Below, in pieces: positions 9,507 through 20,068 of a DNA stretch of 64,000 bases. The DNA lies in the NCBI GenBank assembly GCA_963778525.1, contig CAVZUJ010000001.1, positions 806,001-870,000 on the forward strand. The letters are read 5' to 3'. The first letter of the stretch is position 1, and every line of letters begins with the position of its first letter. The translations under genes and the position numbers were made by a program. Source of the DNA: Schlegelella_A sp963778525 (lineage in GTDB: Bacteria; Pseudomonadota; Gammaproteobacteria; Burkholderiales; Burkholderiaceae_C). The notes beneath the pieces were generated by a model. The model had not been told where the DNA came from, searched no databases, and was given only the letters and a program-made list of their open reading frames with translations.

Positions 9507-10264
9507 ATGAAGAAAGTCGCCATCGTCACCGGCGCCGGCAGCGGCATCGGCCGCGCCTCGGCGCTCGCCCTGCTCGAAGCCGGCTGGCACGTCGCGCTCG
9601 CCGGCCGCCGCGCCGACGCGCTCGAGGCGACACGCAGACGGCAGCCGGCGCCGCTCGCCAGGAACGCGCATCGCGGTGCCCACCGACGTCACCGATCCGG
9701 CGGCCGTGAAGGCGCTGTTCGCCGCGACGCAGCGAGGCCTTCGGCCGCGCTCGACCTGCTCTTCAACAACGCCGGCATGGGTGCGCCGGCGGTGCCGCTC
9801 GAGGACCTGACGGTCGAGCAATGGAAGGCCGTCGTCGACATCAACCTGACGGCTGTCTTCCTGTGCACGCAGGAGGCCTTCCGGGTGATGAAGGAGCAGA
9901 CGCCGCGCGGCGGCCGCATCATCAACAACGGCTCGATCTCGGCGCACGCGCCGCGGCCAACTCAGCTCGCCCTACACCGCGACCAAGCACGCCATCACCG
10001 GCCTGACCAAGGCGACCTCGCTCGACGGCCGCGCCTACGACATCGCCTGCGGCCAGATCGACATCGGCAACGCCGCCACCGAGATGACCGAGCGCATGAC
10101 CCAGGGCGTGCCGCAGGCCAACGGCGAGATCGCGGTCGAGCCGCGCATGGACGTGCAGCCACGTGGCCGACGCGGTCGTCTACATGGCCAGCCTGCCGCT
10201 CGATGCCAACGTGCAGTTCATGACGGTCATGGCCACCAAGATGCCCTTCGTCGGCCGCGGCTGA
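9507..10264 (+). CDS. Short-chain dehydrogenase/reductase (multiple frameshifts)
   Basis: An NAD(P)-dependent SDR of about 250 residues. The cofactor motif TGAGSGIG is at residues 8-15 after MKKVAIV. LLFNNAGMG, the catalytic Ser region (NNGSISAHAPR) and the YTATKH motif follow, but in different frames. At least five shifts are needed (9628-9665, ~9732, ~9748, ~9955-9965, ~10158). The final segment VADAVVYMASLPLDANVQF ends in FVGRG. A good ribosome site (AGGAG) precedes the ATG. The substrate is unknown. The shift density is the highest in the window, so a low-quality consensus is likely. A true pseudogene cannot be excluded. Confidence 0.75.
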
Positions 10265-10358
10265 GCCACGGGATGGCGTGACGGATTGCTGCATCGACGC
10301 GACACGCTTCGATGCAAAGTGATCGCCGGGCGCGATTCCTTGGGCGAGAATCTTCGCC

Positions 10359-10586
10359 ATGGACGCCTCGTCGGCCCGGCACTTGCGCGGATTCGCCGCC
10401 GCCCTCGTCTGCGCCGCGCTCGTGCCCGGCTGCGCCGTCGTCACCATCGCCGGCACGGCGGCGAGCGCCGCAGTGACGGTGGGCGGTGCGGCGGTATCGG
10501 TCGGCAGCACGGTCGTCGGCACCACGGTGCACGTCGCCGGCAAGGCGGTCGAGAAGACGATCGACGTCGTCACGCCGGCCAAGTGA
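10359..10586 (+). CDS. Small putative lipoprotein
   Basis: A 75-residue protein with a hydrophobic leader and a lipobox-like LVPGC ending at Cys25. It is followed by a short Val/Ala/Gly/Thr-rich sequence (TIAGTAASAAVTVGGAAV) and a terminal KAVEKTIDVVTPAK. Similar tiny lipoproteins are common in Burkholderiales, with no known job. A GAGAAT hexamer lies just upstream of the ATG. The next gene begins 10 bp after its stop, so the two may be co-transcribed. Confidence 0.6.
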   Translation: MDASSARHLRGFAAALVCAALVPGCAVVTIAGTAASAAVTVGGAAVSVGSTVVGTTVHVAGKAVEKTIDVVTPAK

Positions 10587-10596
10587 CAATCGCCTC

Positions 10597-11296
10597 ATGG
10601 CGACGACTCACATTCATTTCATCGGCGGGGAAAAGGGCGGCGTCGGCAAATCGCTGATGGCGCGCGTGCTTGCGCAGTACCTGATCGACAAGCAGCTGCC
10701 CTTCCTCGGCTTCGACACCGACCGCTCGCACGGCGCCTTGATGCGCTTCTACGCGGGCTATGCCTCGCCGGTGACGGTGGACAAGGTCGAGTCGCTCGAC
10801 GCCATCGTCGAGGCCGCCGTCGACCAGCCCGGCCGGCACATCCTCGTCGACCTCGCGGCGCAGACGCACGACCCGCTCGCCAGCTGGATGGAAGAGGCCG
10901 GCGTGCTGAGCCTGGCCGACGAGCTCGGCATGAAGCTCTTCTACTGGCACGTGATGGACTCGGGCAAGGATTCGGTCGACCTGCTGCGCCGGCTCCTCGA
11001 CCGCTTCGGCACTGGCCTCAACTACGTCCTGGTGCGCAACCAGGTGCGTGGCAGCGACTTCAGCTCGCCTCGAGCAGTCCGGCGAGCAGACCCGCGCCAT
11101 CGGCATGGGCGCGCGCGTCGTCTCGCTGAAGAAGCTGCACGAGAGCGCGATCCAGAAGATCGACAACACGAGCAGCAGCTTCTGGAAGGCCAAGAGCTCC
11201 GACAAGGACGCGAGCGGCCTCGGCCTGATGGACCGCCAGCGCGTCAAGATGTGGCTGCGCGACGTCTATCGCGAGCTCGACGAGATCGGCGTCTAG
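10597..11296 (+). CDS. ParA/MinD-like P-loop ATPase (frameshifted)
   Basis: A cytoplasmic ATPase of ~232 residues with a deviant Walker A, GGEKGGVGKSLMA (residues 10-22), as in the ParA/MinD/Mrp superfamily, plus FDTDRSHGALMRFYAG and HILVDLAAQTHD for the Walker A' and B regions. No ParB-like partner or replication gene is nearby, so a partition role is not supported. The frame breaks near 11065-11072: one extra base separates RGSDFS from LEQSGEQTRAIGMGARVVSL. The span is 233 codons plus one base. Its partner and target are unknown. Confidence 0.75.
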
Positions 11297-11317
11297 CGCC
11301 CGGCAGCCCGCGTTCGC

Positions 11318-12631
11318 CTAGCGCCGGCGCGGCGCCTGCCGCACGTCCGCATCAGTGAGCGTGCGCAGGAAGGCGACGATGTCGCGGATCTCGGGCTCGC
11401 TCAACGCCGCCGGCGCGCCGGCGGCACGGCCGAACGGCGCATCGCGGTTGACATTGCCGCGATAGCGCTCGGGCAGGTCGTCGAAGACGAGCGGACGGCC
11501 GTGCCCATCGCGCCCATACCAGCGCCCCGGCTCGCTGTCGCGCGTCGCGTAGAAGCGCACCGCGTCGGCCAGGTCGTGCACGACGCCGTTGTGGAAGAAG
11601 CTCTGCCGCGTCGCAACATTGCGCAGCGACGGCGTGCGAAAGGCGCCGCAGTATTCGGCGCGCTCGTGCAGGTCCTCGCGCAGCGGACCGCAGAGGCCCA
11701 GGTCGGCAAATTCCGGATCGGCGTTGACGCGCAAGGCCTTGTTGCGCGGCACGCCGATGGCCACGTAGCCGAAGTCGCTGAACAGAGGTGCCGCGCCATC
11801 GGCCTTCGGCTCGCTCGGATGGCAGATCGCGCAGTTGCCGCGCGCCGGATCCTCGAAGGCGGCCCGGCCCCGCGTTTCCGCGGCGCTCAGGCTGGCCTCG
11901 CCGCGCAGCACCGCGTCGTATTTGCTGCTGAACGGCTGGAACTCGGCCGGCTCTTCCTGATAGACCTCGAGCGCCATCGCCGCGGCGGCGAAGGCGTCGT
12001 CCGGGCGTTCGAAGATGTCGGCGCCCCAGAGCTCGCGAAAGCGCCCGGCCGAGTGCCCGCTGCGCAGGCGATCGACGACGTCGTTCGGGCTCGCGTTGGC
12101 CATCTCGAATGCCGACAGCAACGGAAGCCTCGCTTGCTCGTGCGCCGAATCCGCGCGTCCGTCCCAGGTGCGGCCTCCGGCCGGGCCGGCATCGATGCTG
12201 TCATCGCCCTCGTTCTCGAAACTGTGCTCGCTGAACGGCGGCACCGTCTGCAGATAGCGAAGCGACGGCACGGCACGCAGGCCCTGCGTCTTGCCGTCCC
12301 TGCCGGCGAGCTGCACCGGCAGCGCATTCGCCGGCGCGTAGGCATGCGCCGGGTCATGACAGCCGGCACACGAGATCGTTCCGGAGGCCGAGAGCGAGGC
12401 ATCGAAGAAAAGCACGCGTCCCAGTGCGGACAGGCTTGCCGCGTCGACCCGGTGCTGCGGGTCGACGCCGTAGGCGGCGCCGCGCGAGGAGGGCACGCTT
12501 GCCGGGCCGGCCGCGACTGGCATGGCCGGCTCGGTCGGACCGCACGCGGCAATCAGCAGAAGTGCGGCCAGCGCACCGATCGCGGCGATCGGTTCGGCGC
12601 GGCGAGCGTCAGGGCTGGAGGGAGGCAGCAC
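11318..12631 (-). CDS. Di-haem cytochrome c peroxidase-like lipoprotein
   Basis: A 437-residue exported protein of the cytochrome c peroxidase / MauG superfamily. A hydrophobic leader ends in LIAAC (Cys30), suggesting a lipid anchor. Two CxxCH haem sites are visible: CAGCH at 88-92 and CAICH at 267-271. The spacing and the text around them (GRVLFFDASLSASGTISC, FRTPSLRNVATRQSFFHNG) fit this family. It probably reduces peroxide in the periplasm or oxidises a protein or small substrate; sequence alone does not decide. No maturation or partner gene is adjacent. It is convergent with the ParA-like gene and divergent from the RDD gene. Confidence 0.85.
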   Translation of the reverse strand: MLPPSSPDARRAEPIAAIGALAALLLIAACGPTEPAMPVAAGPASVPSSRGAAYGVDPQHRVDAASLSALGRVLFFDASLSASGTISCAGCHDPAHAYAPANALPVQLAGRDGKTQGLRAVPSLRYLQTVPPFSEHSFENEGDDSIDAGPAGGRTWDGRADSAHEQARLPLLSAFEMANASPNDVVDRLRSGHSAGRFRELWGADIFERPDDAFAAAAMALEVYQEEPAEFQPFSSKYDAVLRGEASLSAAETRGRAAFEDPARGNCAICHPSEPKADGAAPLFSDFGYVAIGVPRNKALRVNADPEFADLGLCGPLREDLHERAEYCGAFRTPSLRNVATRQSFFHNGVVHDLADAVRFYATRDSEPGRWYGRDGHGRPLVFDDLPERYRGNVNRDAPFGRAAGAPAALSEPEIRDIVAFLRTLTDADVRQAPRRR

Positions 12632-12721
12632 GTCCGGACAGAAGGAAACGCGAAGAGGCCGGATCGTAGCGGCCTGCCGCTGCTACGATCGATGCGGGCA
12701 GGAACAACACGGGAGAAGACG

Positions 12722-13246
12722 ATGAGCACGGCTCCGGAGGGGAATCGTTTTGCGCCGCCCATGGCGCACGTGGAGGATGTGGCCGGCTCGGCGATCGCCG
12801 GCGAGCTGGCCGGGCGGTGGTACCGGCTCGGCGCTGCCTTCATCGACGGCCTCCTGGCCCTCGTGATCCTCTGGTGCGTCTCGATGCTGACACCGTTCAA
12901 CGTCTTCGGGCCTTCGCTGCAGAGCGGCCTGATGGGGATGACGGGCTTGATGGCCAAGAGGATGGTGGTGGGCTTCGTGATCTTCCTCCTGCTGCATGGC
13001 TACCTGCTGCAGACGCGCGGGCAGACCATCGGCAAGATGCTCCTGGGCATCCGCGTCCTGCGCACCGACGGTTCGCGCGCCACCCTGGCCCGGCTGGCCG
13101 GACTCCGCTATTTCGCCAACAGCGTGCTCACCCTGATTCCGGTCATCGGCTGGCTCTATGCCTTGCTCGACTTGCTGATGATCTTCCGGCAGTCGCGCAA
13201 GTGCCTGCACGACAACCTCGCCGACACCATCGTCGTCAAGGCCTGA
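12722..13246 (+). CDS. RDD family membrane protein
   Basis: A 174-residue protein with the RDD-domain signature: Arg in GRWYRLGAAFIDG (R32, D42), three to four hydrophobic segments and the family stretch QTIGKMLLGIRVLRTDG near residue 100. RDD proteins are thought to be small membrane transporters or accessory proteins; the function here is unknown. The ATG is preceded by GGGAGAAG. It is the first gene of the chain running to DUF58, 40 bp before a second RDD gene. Confidence 0.85.
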   Translation: MSTAPEGNRFAPPMAHVEDVAGSAIAGELAGRWYRLGAAFIDGLLALVILWCVSMLTPFNVFGPSLQSGLMGMTGLMAKRMVVGFVIFLLLHGYLLQTRGQTIGKMLLGIRVLRTDGSRATLARLAGLRYFANSVLTLIPVIGWLYALLDLLMIFRQSRKCLHDNLADTIVVKA

Positions 13247-13286
13247 TCCGGCCATCGGCGCGCGCGTCGTCGTCGCCTCTGCTTGC

Positions 13287-14000
13287 ATGCGCGCCGCCGC
13301 CGTCGAGAGCAAGCTTCTCGACACACGTTATCGCGTCGAGACGCCGGAGGGGATCGCGCTGGCACTGGCGCCGGCCGGCGTCGTGGCGCGCGGCTACGCC
13401 TTCTCGATCGACTTCGGCATCCGCTTCACGCTGTTCGGGATCCTCGCCGCGGCGCTCGCCGGCTTCGGCCGATTCGGCACCGGCATCGCCCTCGTGGGCT
13501 TCTTCGTTCTCGAGTGGCTCTATCCGGTCTTCTTCGAGCTCTCCCCGTGGGCGGCCACGCCAGGCAAGCAGGCGCTCGGCCTGCGCGTGGTCATGGATTC
13601 CGGCCTGCCGATCACGCCGGCCGCGTCGCTCACGCGCAACCTGCTGCGCGCCGCCGACTTCATGCCGATGCTCTACGCCTTCGGCCTGGCGACGATGCTC
13701 TTGCGGCCCGACTTCAAGCGCCTCGGCGATCTCGCCGCCGGAACGCTCGTCGTCCACGTCCCGCCGCGCGCCAGCGCGAGCGCGCTGCCGGCGGTGACGC
13801 CGCGCCCGCCGGCGCACGCGCTGTCGGCGCGGGCGCAATCCGCGGTCATCGCCTGGGCGGCGCGCGTGCCGCGCCTCACCGAAGCCCGGGCGGAGGAGCT
13901 CGCTGCCCTCGCCGCTCCGGTCGTCGTGCCGCGGGCGCGCGACGACCAGCGCGTCACCGCGCTCGCCGGCGTCGCCCGGTGGCTGATCGGGCAGCGATGA
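13287..14000 (+). CDS. RDD family membrane protein, longer form
   Basis: A 237-residue protein with an RDD domain in the first ~155 residues (GVVARGYAFSIDFGIRF, TPGKQALGLRVVMDSG, RLGDLAAGTLVVH) and a soluble, Ala/Arg-rich tail of about 80 residues. RDD genes frequently start or flank SpoIIM-MoxR-DUF58 clusters, which fits this position. Its last four bases overlap the next gene (ATGA). Two RDD proteins in a row suggest a paired membrane component, but this is inference. Confidence 0.85.
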   Translation: MRAAAVESKLLDTRYRVETPEGIALALAPAGVVARGYAFSIDFGIRFTLFGILAAALAGFGRFGTGIALVGFFVLEWLYPVFFELSPWAATPGKQALGLRVVMDSGLPITPAASLTRNLLRAADFMPMLYAFGLATMLLRPDFKRLGDLAAGTLVVHVPPRASASALPAVTPRPPAHALSARAQSAVIAWAARVPRLTEARAEELAALAAPVVVPRARDDQRVTALAGVARWLIGQR

Positions 14001-14998
14001 CGCCGTTGCAGTTCGAGGCGACGAAGGACGCGGCCTGGCGCGAATTCGAAGCCGCCTGTGACGCCGCCGATCGGCGACCGCGCCGCGGCCTGCGCCGCGC
14101 TGCGCAAGCTCGACCCGGGGCGAGCATCGATCGCGCCCGCTTCGCCGAGCTCTATCGCGCGACCTGCGAGCACCTGGCGCTGGCCCAGGCCCGCGCCTAT
14201 CCGGTCGCCTTGATCGAGCGCCTCGAGGCCTTGACGGCACGCGGCCACCAGCGCATCTATCGGCAGTCGGACTTCGGCATGAGCAACCTCGGCCGGCTCT
14301 TTCTCGTCGACTTCCCGGCCCGCGTGCGCGCCCAGCGCATCGAGGTGCTGATCGCGACGATCGTCTTCGCGCTGCCGCTGCTCGCCGTCGGCCTGGCCAG
14401 CTACCTCGATCCGGGATTCATCCTCTCGATCCACGATGCGCAGGCGGTCGGCCAGTACGACCAGATGTACGGCGACAGCGAAGGGCCGATCGGCCGGGCC
14501 AACGCCGGCTCCGACTGGGCGATGTTCGGCCACTACATCCGCAACAACATCGGCATCGCCTTCCAGTGCTTTGCCAGCGGCCTGTTCTTCGGCGTCGGCA
14601 GCCTGCTCTTCCTGGCCCTCAACGGCCTGATGGCCGGCAGCGTCGCCGGCTACCTGACGTGGCGCGGCTACGGCACGAACTTCTATTCGTTCGTCATCAC
14701 CCACGGGGCCTTCGAGCTGACCGCGATCGTGCTCGCCGGTGCGGCCGGGCTGATGCTGGGCCGGGCCCTGATCGTGCCCGGACGGCAGACCCGCATCGCC
14801 GCGCTGAAGGCGGCCGCCGGGCGGGCGATCGTCCTGGTCTACGGGGTCACGGCGATGCTGATCGTCGCGGCCGCGCTCGAGGCGTTCTGGTCGTCGGCGC
14901 GCTGGGTCGAGCCGGGCGTGAAATACGGCGTCGGCGGCGCCTGCTGGGCTGCGGTCATCGCCTACTTCGTGTTCCAGGGACGGCCGCGGCGCGCATGA
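13997..14998 (+). CDS. SpoIIM-like (stage II sporulation M family) membrane protein
   Basis: A predicted inner-membrane protein of ~333 residues with an N-terminal cytoplasmic helical part and five or six membrane segments (EVLIATIVFALPLLAVGLAS, NNIGIAFQCFASGLFFGVGS, THGAFELTAIVLAGAAG). In Bacillus the namesake acts in engulfment; proteobacterial homologues in MoxR clusters have no known role. The frame is open throughout, but residues ~22-42 read as Arg-rich nonsense. The +1 frame there gives IGDRAAACAALRKLDP, so a pair of compensating shifts near 14061-14072 and 14111-14124 is likely. Confidence 0.8.
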   Translation: MTPLQFEATKDAAWREFEAACDAADRRPRRGLRRAAQARPGASIDRARFAELYRATCEHLALAQARAYPVALIERLEALTARGHQRIYRQSDFGMSNLGRLFLVDFPARVRAQRIEVLIATIVFALPLLAVGLASYLDPGFILSIHDAQAVGQYDQMYGDSEGPIGRANAGSDWAMFGHYIRNNIGIAFQCFASGLFFGVGSLLFLALNGLMAGSVAGYLTWRGYGTNFYSFVITHGAFELTAIVLAGAAGLMLGRALIVPGRQTRIAALKAAAGRAIVLVYGVTAMLIVAAALEAFWSSARWVEPGVKYGVGGACWAAVIAYFVFQGRPRRA

Positions 14999-15726
14999 AG
15001 GTCGAGGCCATCGGCATCGGCCTGTCGAGGCGCACGATGTTCGAAGCCGCGGACCTCGGCGTGCGCATGGTCGGCGCCCATGGCGCTTCGGTCTGGCGCA
15101 GCTATCTGCCGATACACGTCTTCGCCGCGCTGGCGGCCGCCACCTTCTTGCCGTTCGGGGTCGGCTGGGCTTATCTGGCGCTGTTCTGGCTCAAGCCCTG
15201 GCTCGATCGTTCGCTTCTCTTCGTCCTGTCGCGCGCGGCCTTTCGCGAAGAGACGCGCTTCGGCGACCTGCTGCTCGCCTGGCGCGAGGTCTGGTGCCGC
15301 GATCTCGTCGCGACCCTGACCGTGCGCCGGCTCTCGCCCTGGCGCGCCTACGTGCAGCCGGCGCAGCAGCTCGAAGGCCAGCGCGGCGCGCCGCGCCGCC
15401 GGCGTGTGGCGCAGCTCCTGCAGAACCATCGCGGCGCCGCGTTCGGCGTGCACAACGCGTTTGCCAGCGTCGAGACCTTCATCACCGTCGGGCTGCTGGT
15501 GTTGCCGATGTGGTTCAGCACGATCGACGACCGCAACGACTGGTTCGGCATGTTCTATACCGGCTCGGGCCTGGGCCACGCCGCGGTGCAGTTCTTCGCC
15601 TACGCCATGGTCGTGGCCTTCGTCGAGCCGTTCTTCGTCGGCGCCGGCTTCGCGATGTACCTGAACCGGCGCGTCGAGCTCGAAGCCTGGGACATCGAGC
15701 AGGAGTTTCGCGTTGCCTTCGCCTGA
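14995..15726 (+). CDS. Uncharacterised membrane protein of the MoxR-DUF58 cluster
   Basis: A 243-residue protein with about four hydrophobic segments: SYLPIHVFAALAAATFLPFG, YLALFWLKPWLDRSLLFVLS, FITVGLLVLPMWFS and FFAYAMVVAFVEPFFVGAGF. It ends with a conserved-looking LNRRVELEAWDIEQEFR. It belongs by position to the SpoIIM / DUF4129 / DUF4350 / MoxR / DUF58 chain and overlaps its upstream neighbour by ATGA. I do not recognise a named domain. A membrane scaffold for the ATPase module would be a reasonable guess, but no motif shows it. Confidence 0.7.
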   Translation: MKVEAIGIGLSRRTMFEAADLGVRMVGAHGASVWRSYLPIHVFAALAAATFLPFGVGWAYLALFWLKPWLDRSLLFVLSRAAFREETRFGDLLLAWREVWCRDLVATLTVRRLSPWRAYVQPAQQLEGQRGAPRRRRVAQLLQNHRGAAFGVHNAFASVETFITVGLLVLPMWFSTIDDRNDWFGMFYTGSGLGHAAVQFFAYAMVVAFVEPFFVGAGFAMYLNRRVELEAWDIEQEFRVAFA

Positions 15727-16482
15727 GCGACGTCCGCGCAGCGCTGCGGCATCTGCTCGCTGCCGTGCTCGCGGCGCCGCTCATGGCACATGCGGCGGAC
15801 GCCGGCGCCGGTGCGCACGCCGCTGCTGCCTGCCGCCGTGGAAGCAGCGGCCTCGCAGGTGCGTGCCGACCCCGACATGCCCGGCTTGCACAAGGTTCGC
15901 ACCTGGCGCTTCAAGCGCGACGAGCCGGACCGATCCGCTTCCGCTTCGACCGATCCCTGGATGGTGGACTTCGCGCGCTGGCTTGCCGAAGGCGGCAGGC
16001 TCCTGGTCTGGCTTGGCGGGATCGCAGCCCTGGCGGCCCTGCTCGTCGGCTTGCGCCGCTGGCTCGCGGTGCGTGGCGACGCCGTGCCGGCTGCGGACAA
16101 GCGCCTGCCGAGCCATGTGCGCGAGCTCGACATCCGGCCCGAAAGCCTGCCCGCCGATATCGGCGCGGCCGTGCGCACCGCCTGGCTCGCCGGCGAGCGA
16201 CGTGCCGCGCTCTCGCTGCTCTATCGCGGCGCGCTCTCGCGCCTGGTTCATTCGCTCGCCGTTCCGATCGACGATGCGAGCACCGAAGGCGATTGCGTTC
16301 GCCTGGCGCGCACCGCCCTGCCGACCGAGAGGAGCGCCTTCGTCGCGCGCCTGGTGCTGGCCTGGCAGATCGCGGTCTATGGCAACCGCCCGGTCGAGAC
16401 GAGCGCCGTCCTTCAACTCTGCGACGACTTCGACCGGATGCTGCCGGCCCGCAGTGCGGCCGCCGGCAGCGCACGAACATGA
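15713..16482 (+). CDS. DUF4129 domain membrane protein (two likely frameshifts)
   Basis: The C-terminal half (from ~15960) is clear: a membrane segment (LLVWLGGIAALAALLVGL) followed by the DUF4129 domain with LPADIGAAVRTAWLAGERRAAL, LLYRGALSRLVH and a terminal FDRML. The N-terminal half sits in two other frames: a TTG at 15713 leads into a signal-like RHLLAAVLAAPLMAHAAD, then APVRTPLLPAAVEAAASQ. Two single surplus bases, near 15735 and 15797-15810, would join the parts, and the span (256 codons plus two bases) agrees. It overlaps the DUF4350 gene by ATGA. The function is unknown. Confidence 0.65.
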
Positions 16483-17696
16483 TGAAGATGACGCCGACGC
16501 GCTGGTGGACGCTCGGCGGCCTCGTGCTGACGCTTGCCGCTGCGGTCTGGATCGCGCGATCGATCGAATGGGTCGAGCTCGATGTGCCTACCTTCGCCAG
16601 GAACGAAGCGGCACGAGACCGCTTCTACGCCGCCAAGTCGCTGGTCCGCAGGCTCGGCGGCGAGGTGAGCTCGCCGAGCAATCTCGACGTCCTGCCGCCG
16701 CCCGGCGCGACCTTGCTCCTCAGCTCGCCGCACTGGGACGTCTTTCCCGACCGCGACCTTGCGCTCGAGCGCTGGGTCGAGGCCGGCGGCCACCTCGTGA
16801 TCGCCGAGCTGCCGTTCTTTCGCGCCCAGTTCGTGCCCGAATGGGCGCCCCTGCGCAACGTCGACGACGCTTCTACCGCGGGGGTACAGGAATCGGCGCC
16901 GAGCCCATTCCCGCAACTGCCGGCCGAGCGCTGCCGCCTGCTGAGCGAGCCGCAGACGATTCACCCCGCTTTCGGACGGGCGCGCGACTTTCACGTTTGC
17001 GGAGGCGCGCCGACGCGGCTCGACACGCTCGCCGCGCCGCAATGGTCGATCGGCGACCGCGCCGGCACGCGGATGGCGCGCGTGACCGTGGGCCGCGGCA
17101 GCGTCACGGCCAGCACCGTGCGCGGCGCCTTCACGAACCGCGGTGCCGTTGCCGAAGACGACGCGCTCGTGCTCGTCGCGGCGCTCGACCTGCACGCCGG
17201 CGACCTCGTGTGGTTCGTCGAAGAAGAGGCACGCACACCGTTCTTTCTGGCCCTCGGCTCGAAGGGCCTGCCGGCGGTGCTGTTCGCAGCCGCCGCGTTG
17301 CTGCTCGCCTTGTGGCGCGGTGCGCCCCGCTTCGGCCCCTTGATCGGCGAGCCCGCGCCGGCGCGCCGTTCGATCGGCGAGCAGGTCCGGCGCACGGCGG
17401 CTTTCATCGGCGCCGGCGATGGCAGTGCCCTGCATCGCGCCAGCCTGCATGCGCTCGAGGCGGCCGCCAGCCGCACCATCGCCAATTTCATGGCCTTGCC
17501 GACCTTCGCCGAGCGCGCCCGCGCCATCACCCGCGTGGCCGGTGGCGATGCGGCGGCGCTGGCCGAAGCGATGCAGCCGCCAAGGCACCGCCGTGCGCTC
17601 GGCGCAGCCATCACCGAGCTCGAGCGGGCGCGCCGCGCCCTGCTGCCCGATACCCGCATCACCCGATCCCGCCACGCTCTTTCACCGACCGCCGAC

Positions 17697-17700
<4 letters not shown>
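16479..17700 (+). CDS. DUF4350 domain membrane protein (frameshift near the end)
   Basis: A protein of ~407 residues with one N-terminal membrane segment (TLGGLVLTLAAAVWIARS), a long extracytoplasmic domain with the DUF4350 features (FYAAKSLVRRLGGEV, LLLSSPHWDVFPDRDLALERWVEAGGHL) and a second membrane segment (AVLFAAAALLLALW) before a cytoplasmic tail. As read, the frame runs without a stop into MoxR. One surplus base near 17661-17668 would instead give DPATLFHRPPT and a stop that overlaps the MoxR ATG by ATGA, the style used throughout this operon. A real fusion is therefore unlikely. Confidence 0.8.
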
Positions 17701-18691
<991 letters not shown>

Positions 18692-18692
<1 letters not shown>

Positions 18693-20056
18693 TGGCCAAC
18701 CCGCTGCCGGTCCTGCCGACGCGGGCGGCGATCGCCGCCCTGGCACTGCTCGCCGCTCTGGCGGCAGCGGCGCTGCTGCTCGGCGTGCCGCGCCCGCGCG
18801 TCGACGTCGCCGCGGCGCTCGCGGCGGCGATCTGCCTGCTGGCTGCAGGCGTCGACCTCGTGCTCACCCGGCGGGCCTGGCGGGCGGCACCCTTGCGCTG
18901 GCAGCGCGAGCTGCCGCCGGCCCTGGCGGTCGGCGTCGAGCGAGCGCTGGTCGGCGCGCTCGTCAACGAAGGCGACCAGGCCTGGAAGATCGCTCTGTTC
19001 GAGTACATCGACGCGAACTTCGAGGTCAGCGGCTTGCCCGCAACCGCGCACGTCCCCGGCCGCTCGACGGCGACGCTGCAGTACCGGGCGCGGCCGACGC
19101 GCCGCGGCACGGCCACGTTCGCAGCTGCGGAGGTTCGCGTTCGCAGCATCGGCGGCCTGTTCGAGATGCGGCATCGCCTGGGCGGCACGGCGACGCTGCG
19201 CATCTATCCGAACTTCGCCGCGGTCGCCGGCTACGCCTGGCTGGCCGGCGACCGGCGCCTGTCCGAGATCGGCATCAAGAGCTATCCGATGCGCGGCAAC
19301 GGCACCGACTTCAAGCAGCTCGCCGACTACCGGCCGGGCGACGCCATCCGCGATGTCGACTGGAAGGCAACCTTGCGGCACGGCCGCCCGATCGTGCGCG
19401 AGTACCAGGACGAACGCGACCAGCGCGTCGTCTTCCTGCTCGACTGCGGCCGGCGCATGCGCGCCGACGAAGGCGCGGGCAGTGCTCGCGGCAGCCACTT
19501 CGATGCCGCGCTCGATGCCCTCATGCTGCTCGCCTACGTCGCCCTGAAGGAAGGCGACGAGGTCGGCGCCATGACCTTCGGCGGCGGCGTCGCACAAACA
19601 CGCTCGGTGGCGGCGCGCAAGGGCGTGCACTCGCTCAACCCGCTCATCGCAACCCTGTACGACGTCGAGCCGCAGCCGGTCCAGCCCGACTACCGCGCCG
19701 CGGCGAGCGATCTGATGAAGGCGCAGACGAAGCGCTCGCTCGTCATCGTGCTGACCAATTTCCGCGAGGAAGACGCCGGCGAGCTGCGCGCGGCCATCGA
19801 TCTGATGCGTACCCGCCACCTCGTGCTCGTCGCCAGCCTGCGCGAAGAGGCGCTGCGCGAGATTGCCGAGCAGCCGCTCGTCGTCGAGAAGGATGCGATC
19901 GAGGTGGCCGGGGCGCACCTGTTCGCGCAGGCCCGCGACGCGGCGTTTCGGCGCCTCGCCGGCCGCGACGCCTTGCTGCTCGACGTCGAGCCACGGCGCC
20001 TGGCGGTCGATCTCGTCAATCGCTACCGGGCGGTGAAGCGGGCCGGGCAGTTGTAG
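18692..20056 (+). CDS. DUF58 / VWA-like protein
   Basis: A 454-residue protein with two N-terminal membrane segments (residues ~12-32 and ~38-58), a middle domain, and the DUF58 core: DFKQLADYRPGDAIRDVDWKA near 207-226, then a VWA-like fold. The expected metal-site motif DxSxS is degenerate (DCGRRM at 251-256), as is common in DUF58. It is probably the VWA-type partner of the MoxR ATPase just upstream. The two are known to be linked across bacteria, but the process they serve is unclear. It is convergent with the NTF2-like gene. Confidence 0.9.
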
Positions 20057-20068
20057 GCTTTCAGCCTA
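20054..20068. terminator. 15-base palindrome holding both convergent stop codons
   Basis: TAGGCT-TTC-AGCCTA is a perfect 6-bp inverted repeat with a 3-base loop. Its left arm begins with the TAG of the DUF58 gene and its right arm ends with the complement of the TAG of the NTF2-like gene. Only nine bases separate the two genes, so it could act as a compact two-way transcript end. There is no T-run on either side, which weakens a standard intrinsic terminator. Confidence 0.4.
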
